64,000 bases of DNA. Origin: CAVPTL01 sp963794415 (GTDB lineage: Bacteria; Actinomycetota; Thermoleophilia; Gaiellales; JAICJC01). The notes under the pieces were generated by a model. It saw only the letters and a list, made by a program, of their open reading frames with translations, ran no database searches and was not told the DNA's origin. Numbering within the stretch: position 1 is the stretch's first letter; each line of letters begins with the position of its first letter. Where the stretch lies: positions 1,426,001 through 1,490,000 of the forward strand of contig CAWCDI010000001.1 in assembly GCA_963794415.1 (NCBI GenBank), written 5' to 3'. Position numbers and translations under genes: made by a program. Below, in pieces: positions 36,590 to 44,523 of the stretch.

Positions 36590-37360
36590 ATGAGCGAGAA
36601 CGGCAGCAGCGAGAACGGGCACGCCGAGCCGGCGAACAACTCGTCGGGCGAGGACCGCCAGTTCGTGCACTTCAGCTTCTACAAGCTGGATCCGGCGTGG
36701 CGCCGGCTTCCCGCCGAGGAGCAGGAGGCATCGCGCGCTGAGCTCGCCGCCGTGATCGACGAGTTCTCCACGCGGTTCCCGGTCCGCGCCTACACGATGG
36801 CGGGCCTTCGGCCCGACGCCGACATCATGCTCTGGAAGGTGTCAGAGCGGCTCGAGGACTTCCACGAGCTCGGCACCGCGATCCTCTCCACCACCATGGG
36901 CGGCTACCTGCAGACGCCCTACGCCTACCTCTCGATGACCCGCCGCTCACAGTACGTGAAGGGCCAGGGCAAATCGATGCACAAGCGCGGCCGGGTGATG
37001 TGGGACGACGAGTCGAAGTACCTGCTCATCTACCCGATGGTGAAGACCCGCGCCTGGTACCAGCTCTCCAAGCCGGCCCGGCAGGGGATCATGAACGAGC
37101 ACATCGCCACCGGCAAGCAGTTCCCGACGGTCAAGATCAACACGACCTACTCGTTCGGCATCGACGATCAGGAGTTCGTGGTCGCGTTCGAGACCGACTT
37201 CGTGGGCGACTTCCTCGACCTGATGATGACGCTCCGCGAGACCGAGGCGAGCCGCTACACCGAGACCGATACGCCCATCTTCACCTGCATCTCGGTGTCG
37301 GTGGACGAGGCGCTGCGCTCCCTCGGCGGCATCGCCGCCCAGGCGATCGCCCCCGCCTAG
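36590..37360 (+). CDS. hemQ: Coproheme decarboxylase HemQ (chlorite dismutase family)
   Basis: Last step of the coproporphyrin-dependent haem pathway of Gram-positive bacteria: converts coprohaem to protohaem with peroxide. 256 residues; the region KYLLIYPMVKTRAWYQLS carries the conserved tyrosine, the haem-binding histidine region is NEHIATGKQFPTVK, and YSFGIDDQEFVVAFETD is the family hallmark. TACGAT (36577-36582) ends seven bases before the ATG, a leaderless pattern. It overlaps the convergent P450 gene by four bases. Confidence 0.93.
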   Translation: MSENGSSENGHAEPANNSSGEDRQFVHFSFYKLDPAWRRLPAEEQEASRAELAAVIDEFSTRFPVRAYTMAGLRPDADIMLWKVSERLEDFHELGTAILSTTMGGYLQTPYAYLSMTRRSQYVKGQGKSMHKRGRVMWDDESKYLLIYPMVKTRAWYQLSKPARQGIMNEHIATGKQFPTVKINTTYSFGIDDQEFVVAFETDFVGDFLDLMMTLRETEASRYTETDTPIFTCISVSVDEALRSLGGIAAQAIAPA

Positions 37361-38580
37361 GCCGTCTGCCAGCGCACGCCGAGCACGGCCGGCTTGCGGA
37401 ACACGAACCCGGCCGGTCGCTCGACCTGGGTTAGCTCGAGTCCGGGCAGCCGCCCCAGGATCTGCTCGATGGCGATCGCGCCCTGCATCCGCGCCATCGA
37501 GAAGCCGAGGCAGTGATGGGTGCCGAAGCTGAACGAGAGGCCGTGGCGTGCGTTCTCGCGGTGGATGTCGAACCGCAGCGGGTCGGCGAACACCTCGGGG
37601 TCGCGGTTCGCGCCCATGATGTTCACGCCCACGAACTCGCCGGGCCCGAGCTCGACGTCCCCCAGCGCGACCGGCGCCGACGACCAGCGCTCGACGAACG
37701 TGACCGGCGGGATCAGGCGGAGCGACTCCTCGATGGCGTTGGGGATCAGCCCGGGGTCCGCGTGGATCTCGGCGAGCGCCCGCGGATGGTCCAGCAGCAG
37801 CATGACGGTGTTCAGCACCATGGACTCGATGGTCTCGATCGCGCCGAAGAGGATCACGCGAAGCTGCGCGATGATCTCGTCGTCGGTGAGCCCCGACCCG
37901 GCGTCGGCCGCCACCGCGGAGGTCAGCGATCGCTTGGGTGACTGCCGCACCCGGGCGAGCTCGCCTGCCAGCAGCTCGTTGAACTCGGCGCGGGCGGCGT
38001 CGGCGAGGCGCTGCGGCTCGGGGTCGCCGTCGTAGACCATGCCGCCAGCGAAGGCGTCGTAGAAGCCGCGGATGCGCGCGACGTCGTCCAGCGAGAGGCC
38101 CAGCATGTCGCCTGCGACGCCGACGGCAAACGGCGCAGCGAAAGCGGTCGCGAGGTCACACCGGCCGGCGGGGTAGACGTCGTCCAGCAGGGCGGCGACC
38201 CGCGCCTCGACCGGCGCGCGGAAGCGCTCCTCCACCTCCCGCCGGCGGAACGGCACCTCGAACGGGGTGCGCATGTGCGCCTGCGCAGGCCCGTCGGCGG
38301 TGAGCATCATCAGCCCGAGCGACGCGCGCACGAGGTTCGGCTCGGCCTCGACGGTGAACGGCGCCTTCGGCGCGAGCACCTCGCGCGCAAGCGCGTAGGA
38401 GGTGACTAGCCAGCCGCCCATCGCCGGCACCCACGAGACCGGCTCCGACGCCCGCAGCCGGTCGAACACGTCCACGCGATCGGCGCGCTCGAGGTCGTCG
38501 AACTCGACCGCGGCCCCCACCGGAAACCGCTCGGCGCGCGCCGCTGCCTCGGCCTCGCCGACCTCGGCCTGCGCGAGCAT
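37357..38580 (-). CDS. Cytochrome P450
   Basis: A soluble bacterial P450 monooxygenase, 407 residues. The I-helix reads LFGAIETIESM, the ExxR motif is EESLRLIPPVTFVER, and the haem loop FSFGTHHCLG (350-359) gives Cys357 as the iron ligand. The ATG overlaps the stop of the upstream small membrane-protein gene (TAATG). No ferredoxin or reductase gene adjoins it, so its redox partner is elsewhere. The substrate cannot be predicted. The threonine-containing ET in the I-helix is canonical. Confidence 0.94.
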   Translation of the reverse strand: MLAQAEVGEAEAAARAERFPVGAAVEFDDLERADRVDVFDRLRASEPVSWVPAMGGWLVTSYALAREVLAPKAPFTVEAEPNLVRASLGLMMLTADGPAQAHMRTPFEVPFRRREVEERFRAPVEARVAALLDDVYPAGRCDLATAFAAPFAVGVAGDMLGLSLDDVARIRGFYDAFAGGMVYDGDPEPQRLADAARAEFNELLAGELARVRQSPKRSLTSAVAADAGSGLTDDEIIAQLRVILFGAIETIESMVLNTVMLLLDHPRALAEIHADPGLIPNAIEESLRLIPPVTFVERWSSAPVALGDVELGPGEFVGVNIMGANRDPEVFADPLRFDIHRENARHGLSFSFGTHHCLGFSMARMQGAIAIEQILGRLPGLELTQVERPAGFVFRKPAVLGVRWQTA

Positions 38581-38957
38581 TACAGGTAGTACCTCTTCGA
38601 CTCCTGCCAGGCCCAGAAGGCGACCAGCCCGCCGACGATGGCGACCAGCGCGAGCAGCGGCGTGAACCCGCCGATGTCGATCAGCCCGAACTTGTCGAGC
38701 GACCAGAGCGCGGCGGCCACCGTGAGCGCCCCCGCCCCGGCGTAGAGCGCGTTTCGCTGCCGGTCGGGCATCAGCGAGATGGCGGTGAGGTTGTCGCGGT
38801 ACCAGGAGTACCCGAAGTACCAGAGCAGGACGATGAAGAGCAGGCCCATCGCGCCGAAGATGATCCCGGCGATCTCCTGGGACTGGCTGAAGAAGACCGT
38901 GGCGATCAGCGCCAGGCCGATGATGATCAGCCATCCCCGGACGCGGTCGCGGGTCAC
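38580..38957 (-). CDS. Small integral membrane protein, four predicted TM helices
   Basis: 125 residues: helices at about 9-24, 30-49, 70-87 and 97-116, with a basic end (QESKRYYL). I do not recognise a family. It overlaps the 39-kb membrane-protein gene at its start and the P450 at its stop, so the three are coupled. It may form a pair with the next gene; a role near haem or membrane redox enzymes is only suggested by context. Confidence 0.7.
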   Translation of the reverse strand: MTRDRVRGWLIIIGLALIATVFFSQSQEIAGIIFGAMGLLFIVLLWYFGYSWYRDNLTAISLMPDRQRNALYAGAGALTVAAALWSLDKFGLIDIGGFTPLLALVAIVGGLVAFWAWQESKRYYL

Positions 38958-39316
38958 AGGTGCGGGCCAGTCATGAACGCCCTGATGGCCAGCGCCGTCA
39001 CGAGCGCCGACCCGACCGTGAACAAAAGGACGTTCCGACGCCCATCTTCACCTCGTAGTGCATACGGATAGGCTACCGCCAGCAGCGGGAGAAGTCCGTA
39101 AACAAAGTGCAGGCGGTCGGCAGGCTCATAGCCCTCCGAGAGCAGGATGAGTCCCAGCGTGGCCTGCGCGATCACCGTGGTGTGCGCGAGGGCCAGGAGC
39201 TGCGTGAACGCAGCGCCGGGGGCACGGTCGCGGCGGTAGGCAATGAAGCCCCAGATCGCCACGGCGAGGTTGGTTGCGATCAGGAGCGACCCGACCACCG
39301 CATGGACCAAAGGCAT
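38954..39316 (-). CDS. Small integral membrane protein, four predicted TM helices
   Basis: 120 residues with a conserved-looking histidine in HAVVGSLLIATNLAVAIWG, then helices at about 40-58, 68-84 and 95-113, and further histidines (LALAHTTVIAQ, LHFVYGLLPLL). The histidine placement inside helices resembles cytochrome-b-like or haem-handling membrane proteins, but I cannot name a family. First gene of the operon with the 125-residue membrane protein and the P450. Divergent from bcp, 31 bases apart. Confidence 0.7.
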   Translation of the reverse strand: MPLVHAVVGSLLIATNLAVAIWGFIAYRRDRAPGAAFTQLLALAHTTVIAQATLGLILLSEGYEPADRLHFVYGLLPLLAVAYPYALRGEDGRRNVLLFTVGSALVTALAIRAFMTGPHL

Positions 39317-39347
39317 CGCCGCAAGAGGCTAGCTAAACTGGCCCGCG

Positions 39348-39815
39348 ATGGTCGAACCCGGACAGCCTGCACCCGACTTCACGCTCGCCACGGACGGCGG
39401 CGGGGAGGTCTCGCTCAGCGCGCTTCGCGGCAAGCCCGTGGTGCTCTACTTCTATCCGAAGGACGACACGCCGGGCTGTACCACGCAGGCGTGCGCGATC
39501 CGCGACGACTGGGACGCGTTCGAGAGCCAGGGCGCCGTGGTGCTGGGCGTGAGCCCCGACGACGCCGGCTCGCACGACAAGTTCAAGGACAAGTTCAGCC
39601 TGCCGTTCCCGCTGCTCTCCGACGAGGATCACGCCGTCGCCGAGGCCTACGGCGCCTGGGGGGAGAAGAAGAACTACGGCAAGACCTACCAGGGCATCAT
39701 CCGCTCCGGGTTCGTGATCGACGCCGACGGCAACCTCGCCGCCGCCAAGCGCAACGTCAAGGCCGACGCCCACAAGGACTGGGCACTGGCCGAGCTCGCA
39801 AAGCTCTCCGGCTGA
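39348..39815 (+). CDS. bcp: Thioredoxin-dependent peroxiredoxin (Bcp)
   Basis: Reduces hydrogen and organic peroxides. 155 residues with the thioredoxin fold; peroxidatic Cys44 and resolving Cys49 in DTPGCTTQACAIRD are five residues apart, the atypical two-cysteine Bcp arrangement. SFVI-like ending is GFVIDADGNL. TAAACT ends eight bases before the ATG. Followed after ten bases by the CoA-transferase gene, possibly one transcript. Confidence 0.93.
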   Translation: MVEPGQPAPDFTLATDGGGEVSLSALRGKPVVLYFYPKDDTPGCTTQACAIRDDWDAFESQGAVVLGVSPDDAGSHDKFKDKFSLPFPLLSDEDHAVAEAYGAWGEKKNYGKTYQGIIRSGFVIDADGNLAAAKRNVKADAHKDWALAELAKLSG

Positions 39816-39825
39816 GCGACCGCCC

Positions 39826-41019
39826 ATGGACGGCCGCCCGCTCCCGCTCGACGGCATCCGCGTCCTCGACCTGAGCCAGATCCTGGCCGGGCCGTACTGC
39901 ACCATGGTGCTTGGCGACCTCGGGGCCGACATCGTGAAGGTCGAGCGGCCCGGAACCGGTGACGGCAGCCGCCAGTGGGGCCCGCCGTTCGCGGGGGACG
40001 AGAGCGTCTACTACCTGCAGGTGAACCGCTCGAAGCGGTCGATCGCGATCGATCTGAAGCAGCCCGAGGGCGTCGCCGTCGCCCAGCGGCTGGCGGAGAC
40101 AGCCGACGTCGTGATCGAGAACTTCCTGCCCGGCGCCGCCGCGCGCTACGGGCTCGACCACGCGAGCGTCAGCAAGACGAATCCACGGGTGGTCTCGTGC
40201 GCCATCCGCGGATATCCGCACGACCATCCCAACGCCAGGAAGCCGGGATACGACTTCCTGGTGCAGGGCGTCGGCGGGATCATGAGCATGCAGGGCGAGC
40301 CCGACGGGCAGCCGATGAAGGTCGCGGTCGCGATCGCCGACATCGTGGCCGGCCTCTTTGCCGGCAACGCGATCCTGGCGGCGCTCGTGGAGCGCGGCAC
40401 CACGGGCACGGGCCGGGAGCTCGAGGTCTCGCTCCTGGACTCACAGGTTGCCTGGCTGGCAAATCGCGCAGGCGACTGGCTGATCGGCGGGGTCGAGCCC
40501 GAGCGACTGGGAAATGCGCACCCGTCGATCGTCCCCTACGAGACGTTTCACGCATCTGACGGCTACATCAACCTGGCGATCGGAAACGACGGGCAGTTCA
40601 CGCGGTTCTGCCGAGAGGCCGGGCGAGCGGATCTGGCAGACGACCCGCGTTTTGCGACCAACCGAGACCGGGTGATGCACCGTGCCGAGCTGGTGCAGGA
40701 GCTGGCCGCCACGCTTGCCACCCAGCCGGTGGAGCACTGGATCGCCGTCCTCGACCGCGCGGCGGCGCCAGGCGGGCCGGTGCTGACGCTGCCGCAGGTG
40801 TTCGCCGGGCCGGCCGCGCACATGGTCGAGACGGTAGAGCATCCCACCGTCGGGCCGATCGACCTGGTGCGATCGCCGATCGGAATCGACGGCGAGCGGC
40901 CGAGTGCCCGCCGCCATCCCCCGCTCCTCGGCGAGCACACCGCCGAGCTGCTGGCCGAGGCTGGCTACACCCCGTCCGAGGTTTCGGCACTGCTCACCGG
41001 AGCGTGTGACGCCAAGTAG
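39826..41019 (+). CDS. Class III CoA-transferase (CaiB/BaiF family)
   Basis: Moves coenzyme A between carboxylic acids. 397 residues; the N-terminal GIRVLDLSQILAGPYCTMVLGDLGADIVKVERP is the family signature, and the catalytic aspartate is Asp143 in KPGYDFLVQGVGG. Typical LEVSLLDSQVAWLA follows. The acid substrate cannot be predicted. Its TAG stop overlaps the TAGACT -10 box of the tRNA-Leu gene. Confidence 0.92.
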   Translation: MDGRPLPLDGIRVLDLSQILAGPYCTMVLGDLGADIVKVERPGTGDGSRQWGPPFAGDESVYYLQVNRSKRSIAIDLKQPEGVAVAQRLAETADVVIENFLPGAAARYGLDHASVSKTNPRVVSCAIRGYPHDHPNARKPGYDFLVQGVGGIMSMQGEPDGQPMKVAVAIADIVAGLFAGNAILAALVERGTTGTGRELEVSLLDSQVAWLANRAGDWLIGGVEPERLGNAHPSIVPYETFHASDGYINLAIGNDGQFTRFCREAGRADLADDPRFATNRDRVMHRAELVQELAATLATQPVEHWIAVLDRAAAPGGPVLTLPQVFAGPAAHMVETVEHPTVGPIDLVRSPIGIDGERPSARRHPPLLGEHTAELLAEAGYTPSEVSALLTGACDAK

Positions 41020-41033
41020 ACTACGGCGCGCTC

Positions 41034-41118
41034 GCGGATGTGGCGGAATTGGTAGACGCGCACGGTTCAGGTCCGTGTGACCCAAAAGGTCGTGAAGGTT
41101 CAAGTCCTTTCATCCGCA
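41034..41118 (+). tRNA. tRNA-Leu (CAG anticodon)
   Basis: Acceptor arms GCGGATG (41034-41040) and CATCCGC (41111-41117) pair perfectly, with discriminator A at 41118. The D-arm contains AATTGGTAGACGC, the anticodon stem CACGG/CCGTG holds loop TTCAGGT (anticodon CAG, reads CUG), a long class II variable arm follows, and the T-loop is TTCAAGT. CCA is not encoded. TAGACT at 41017-41022 is a likely -10 box eleven bases upstream. Confidence 0.96.
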
Positions 41119-41278
41119 TGCGGGACAGTCTGAAGAAACGCTTGGACGACCGCCTCCGCTGCTGATCTCGCCGCTCTTTGCGCGAGAGATCACCCCATTC
41201 GCGAACACTCTTGCCTCCTTTGCGGTATCGTCGTCGCTTTTTCGGATGCCGAACGCGGTTTGACGGGAGGGTTACAGG

Positions 41279-41659
41279 ATGGGGACAGAGCGAGAGACCA
41301 ACGAGGCGTCGCCGGAGCATGGCCAGCCTCGAAGCGGCGATGGCGCGGAGCGCGAAGCCGCGATCGAGCAGATCAAGCGGAAGCGCCGCTTCCAGCGCCA
41401 CGCGGTGACCTACGGCGCCATCGCCATCTTCCTGACGGTGGTCTGGGCGATCACCGAGTACAACAATGCCGGCGGCTTTCCGACGAGCGGATTCAGCCAG
41501 AGCTCCAGCATCCCGAACACGTGGAACATCTGGATCATCTACCCCCTGCTCATCATCAGCCTGATCGCCGGCGTCGATGCCTGGAACACGTTCGGCCGAA
41601 AGCCGATCTCCGAGAGCGACATCCAGCGAGAGCTCGACCGGGCCCGCGACGGACGCTGA
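41279..41659 (+). CDS. 2TM domain membrane protein
   Basis: 126 residues with a charged N-terminus, then EAAIEQIKRKRRFQRHAVTYGAIAIFLTVVWAITEY (helix about 42-60), a second helix WIIYPLLIISLIAGVDAW (about 85-102) and the typical end GRKPISESDIQRELDRAR. This matches the 2TM domain found in many bacteria, often beside sensor kinases; here it stands alone. GGGAGGG precedes the ATG. The 160 bases between the tRNA and this gene hold no gene I can support. Confidence 0.75.
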   Translation: MGTERETNEASPEHGQPRSGDGAEREAAIEQIKRKRRFQRHAVTYGAIAIFLTVVWAITEYNNAGGFPTSGFSQSSSIPNTWNIWIIYPLLIISLIAGVDAWNTFGRKPISESDIQRELDRARDGR

Positions 41660-41732
41660 GCATCGCTCCTGAGGTACGCCGGCTGCGCGACGCCCGTTCG
41701 TCGGCGTCGCGTCCCCGTGCGATGCTTCGCGT

Positions 41733-42464
41733 ATGACCAGGGCCCCAGGCACGAGCAACCAGGCAGGGCTTCCGGAGCCCAGCGCCCGGGAAGACCGCGA
41801 GGCCGAGCTCGAATCGCGCTGGGAGGCAGCGCCCGCGGTCACCGTCATCATCGTCCTGCAGGTCGTCCTGGCCATCGTGAGCCACCGCCGCGGATGGACG
41901 CTCTGGACGCTTCCCTGGTGGTGGGCGCTGACCATCGTCGGGCCGGAGATCCTCCTGCTCCTCGCCCTGGGGTGGTCGCGCCCCCGCCACCGGCTGGAGC
42001 AGATGGGCCGCCGCCGCGACGTCTCGCTCCTGCTGCTGGGGCTCGTGAGCATCGGGACGGGAAGCGCCCTCGTCGCCCTCATCGGATCGGTCATCACCGG
42101 GCACGAGCAGGATGGCGCCGAGCTCCTCTTCAAGGGCATCACGATCTGGGCGACCAACGTCGTCACGTTCGGCCTCTGGTACTGGGCGATGGATCAGGGC
42201 GGCCCCATCCGGCGGCGCGAGCCTGACCCCGGCCCGCCGGACTTCCAGTTTCCGCAGCTCGAGAATCCGACCCTCGCCGAGAAGAACTGGGAGCCGCGCC
42301 TCTTCGACTACATGTACATCGCGTTCACCAACGCGATCGCGTTCAGCCCCACCGACGCCATGCCGCTGACCCGCCGGGCCAAGGCCGTGATGCTCATCGA
42401 GTCGACCGCCTCGGCGATCACGGTGCTCCTGGTGGCGGCGCGGGCCGTGAACATCTTGAGGTAA
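41733..42464 (+). CDS. Multi-pass membrane protein of unknown function
   Basis: 243 residues. Helices at about 38-52, 60-78, 98-120 and 130-148. A conserved-looking tail DFQFPQLENP, DYMYIAFTNAIAFSPTDAMPLTRRAK and a last helix TASAITVLLVAARAVNIL follow. The tail resembles proteins with a pore-like segment annotated as DUF1345-type or ion-channel-like membrane proteins, but I would not assign ion transport on this. Single gene; nothing around it is functionally linked. Confidence 0.65.
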   Translation: MTRAPGTSNQAGLPEPSAREDREAELESRWEAAPAVTVIIVLQVVLAIVSHRRGWTLWTLPWWWALTIVGPEILLLLALGWSRPRHRLEQMGRRRDVSLLLLGLVSIGTGSALVALIGSVITGHEQDGAELLFKGITIWATNVVTFGLWYWAMDQGGPIRRREPDPGPPDFQFPQLENPTLAEKNWEPRLFDYMYIAFTNAIAFSPTDAMPLTRRAKAVMLIESTASAITVLLVAARAVNILR

Positions 42465-42569
42465 ACGTTCAATAAGGTTTTCGTATGGAACCCTCCTGAA
42501 CGCCGGAGACGCCGCCGATACCAATCCCCGCCTCGAGCTGTTCGAGAGTCACCGGAGATTGGAGATGAG

Positions 42570-42827
42570 ATGCGCGCTCTGAGCACCCGCGAGTATGAAC
42601 TTATCGCTGCGATCCATCAGGCAAACGAATCGCCCGTCGAGGTCTGCGAGACCCAGGCTGCCGAGTTCGCGGCCGGCGATCCGGAATTCCAGGCGTCGGA
42701 GTTCCTCCGCAAGTGCGGTCACCCGCTCGACGTCGACGTGTACTCGGCGCTGAAGCTGGTCGCCCAGGAGCCGGCGACGGAGCCCCGCTCGCGCATCGGC
42801 GCGTTCGTCGGCCGCAAGGCTGCCTAG
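42570..42827 (+). CDS. Small hypothetical protein
   Basis: 85 residues, soluble, acidic in the middle (ESPVEVCETQAAEFAAGDPEFQASEF) with two cysteines (CETQ and RKCGHP). GGAGATTGGAG lies just before the ATG. No family recognised. It is convergent with the AAA ATPase gene, eleven bases apart. The 105 bases upstream (42,465-42,569) hold no visible hairpin or strong promoter. Confidence 0.55.
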   Translation: MRALSTREYELIAAIHQANESPVEVCETQAAEFAAGDPEFQASEFLRKCGHPLDVDVYSALKLVAQEPATEPRSRIGAFVGRKAA

Positions 42828-42838
42828 AAGTCGGCCCG

Positions 42839-43957
42839 CTAGGCCCGCACGACCCACTCGGCGAACAGCGGATCCACCATCACGTAGCGGCCGTCGGCGG
42901 CGCGCTCGATCTCGGCCCTCGCGACCAGCCTGGGGATCGCCTTCTGGACGCTTCCCTTGGCGATGTTCAGGCGGGTGAGCGACTCGGTGCGGTACGGCGA
43001 TCCGTCGCCGTCCACGATCGCGCGGATGGTCTTCTGCTCGGACGATCCAAGCCCGCGCCACTGGGCGTCGAACTCCGCGTCGAGCTCGTCCAGGGCGGAT
43101 GCGTGGGCCGTCTCCCAGTCCTCGAACGTCGCGGCCCTCCCCTGCTCCACGCCCTCCCAGAGCCGGTGTGCGAGGAGCATCGCCTGCTTCGGGTGGCCCT
43201 TCGCCGCGCGCACGAGCGGGTTGATCGCCTCGCCGGCGTCGCGCCCGGTCTGCTCGAACCGGTCGGCGACGTAGACGGCGATGTCGGCGTCGGCCAGGCG
43301 CCCGAGCCGCATCGGCACCGCCGAGCCGTAGAGCGGGCGGTCGCGCGTCTCGAAGAGCTGCTTCATGAGCCCCTGCTCCGACCCGGCGAACACGTAGGAG
43401 GCGACCTCGCCGTGGTACTGGATGTGGCTTCGGATGAGGCCGTCGAGCCCGGGGATCTTCTCCACATCCTGGAACTCGTCGAGCACGATCAGCGAGCGGA
43501 ACACGTCGTTTCGGTCGAACTCGAGCGGCAGATCCAGGAGCGCGTGGAGCGCCGGCACGGGATCGAACCTGCCCGGCTCGGTGTGCACCGAGGCGCTGAT
43601 GCCGTATGCGCCCAGCGAGAGCCCCACTCCGGTGCGCTTCAGGAACGCCTCGATCTTCTTGGCGATCGAGCCCGAGAGCTGGTCGGCGTATGCGCGCTCG
43701 AACCGCACCACCACGTCGGTGAGCGACATCACGCGGTAGAGGTCGACGTGGATGCCGACGAAGTCGTCGTGCGTGGTCGCCTCGCGGATGGTGCGCTTGA
43801 GCAGGCTCGTCTTGCCGTACTTCCGCGGTGCGTAGAGGCGCACGTAGTGGCCACCCGCCGCCTTTCGCAGCAGCTCCTCGGTCTCGCTGTCGCGATCGAT
43901 CACATCCTCGGGCGCGAGCGGATGGGAGTAGATGAAGGGGTTGGTATCGACGATCAT
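42839..43957 (-). CDS. Archaeal-type AAA/STAND ATPase with C-terminal winged helix
   Basis: 372 residues. N-terminal NPFIYSHPLAPEDVIDRD precedes a P-loop APRKYGKTS (43-51), then Walker B LIVLDEFQD (156-164) and a sensor-like VFAGSEQGLMKQLF. The end is a winged helix (RTESLTRLNIAKGSVQKAIPRLVARAEIER). This layout matches the archaeal ATPase group (PF01637-like, related to MNS/STAND proteins) involved in signalling or mobile-element functions. TATACT (43978-43973) is its -10 box. Divergent from the small gene at 44,097 across an array of palindromes; no nuclease or toxin is evident beside it. Confidence 0.78.
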   Translation of the reverse strand: MIVDTNPFIYSHPLAPEDVIDRDSETEELLRKAAGGHYVRLYAPRKYGKTSLLKRTIREATTHDDFVGIHVDLYRVMSLTDVVVRFERAYADQLSGSIAKKIEAFLKRTGVGLSLGAYGISASVHTEPGRFDPVPALHALLDLPLEFDRNDVFRSLIVLDEFQDVEKIPGLDGLIRSHIQYHGEVASYVFAGSEQGLMKQLFETRDRPLYGSAVPMRLGRLADADIAVYVADRFEQTGRDAGEAINPLVRAAKGHPKQAMLLAHRLWEGVEQGRAATFEDWETAHASALDELDAEFDAQWRGLGSSEQKTIRAIVDGDGSPYRTESLTRLNIAKGSVQKAIPRLVARAEIERAADGRYVMVDPLFAEWVVRA

Positions 43958-43988
43958 GGCTGCTACCCCGAAAGTATACCGAAGACGA

Positions 43989-44040
43989 CCCCATGGGGAT
44001 ACTCACCTGGGTATCCCATGGGGATACTCACTCGTATCCG
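43989..44040. promoter_or_regulatory. Operator-like repeat array between ATPase gene and 44,097 gene
   Basis: Two copies of CATGGGGATACTCAC start at 43992 and 44017, 25 bases apart, each followed by a form of TATCC. Between them lies the perfect palindrome GTATCCC-ATG-GGGATAC (44011-44027), and the first copy starts inside CCCCATGGGG (43989-43998). The array sits about 10 bases upstream of the ATPase -10 box (43,978) and about 55 bases before the divergent start. It looks like a cooperative binding site for a dimeric repressor or activator. Confidence 0.65.
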
Positions 44041-44096
44041 AATGGAATACCCGGCCGATGGCATCCGCGCCGTTTGGTCTAGTCTCATGGCGAGCG

Positions 44097-44501
44097 ATGA
44101 GTTCTCCCGACCCCGAAAACGACTTCGACGCACTCGCGGCCAGCATGCGCGCCGACGCGAGCGACATGCGCGCGTTCGTGCCCGCCCTCGCCGTGCGCCT
44201 CGAGGAGGCCTTCCCCGGCCAGTGCGTGGTCAAGCGCAAGCGCAAAGGGCTGTTCGGCGGAGGCGGCGGCGAGGTCGAGGCAGTCTCGGTCACCGTCGGC
44301 GAGCACATCTACAAGCTCGCGTCGAACGCAGGGCACGTGACCGCCGACCGGATCAAGTCGGTGCGGGGCATCACGATCAAGACCGAGCAGCTCGCCGTTG
44401 ACGAGTGGATCGACCAGCTGGCAGCGGAGCTGAACGAGGTCGCCCAGCAGACCGAGGCCGGCCGCATCGCCCTCCAGAGCCTGCTCGAAGGCGACGCCTA
44501 A
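44097..44501 (+). CDS. Hypothetical protein
   Basis: 134 residues, soluble. N-terminal half is helical (DFDALAASMRADASDMRAFVPALAVRLEEAFPG), then a basic and glycine-rich link (KRKRKGLFGGGGG) and a beta part (VSVTVGEHIYKLASN, IKTEQLAVDEW), ending in a helix (DQLAAELNEVAQQTEAG). I do not recognise the family. TAGTCT lies eleven bases upstream of the ATG. The next gene (tandem YbjQ) starts 22 bases after the stop behind AAGGAG, so the two are probably cotranscribed. Confidence 0.65.
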   Translation: MSSPDPENDFDALAASMRADASDMRAFVPALAVRLEEAFPGQCVVKRKRKGLFGGGGGEVEAVSVTVGEHIYKLASNAGHVTADRIKSVRGITIKTEQLAVDEWIDQLAAELNEVAQQTEAGRIALQSLLEGDA

Positions 44502-44523
44502 CCATCCAACAAGGAGCACCGAG

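Noticed and set aside
41119..41278. Hairpin GATCTCG...CGAGAGATC after the tRNA as a terminator
   Set aside because: The arms pair only with a bulge and no T-run follows.
41021..41300. Minus-strand reading frame ending in a KGLEPSRPFGSHGPEPCASTNSATS-like peptide
   Set aside because: It is the antisense translation of the tRNA-Leu gene, a well-known false protein.
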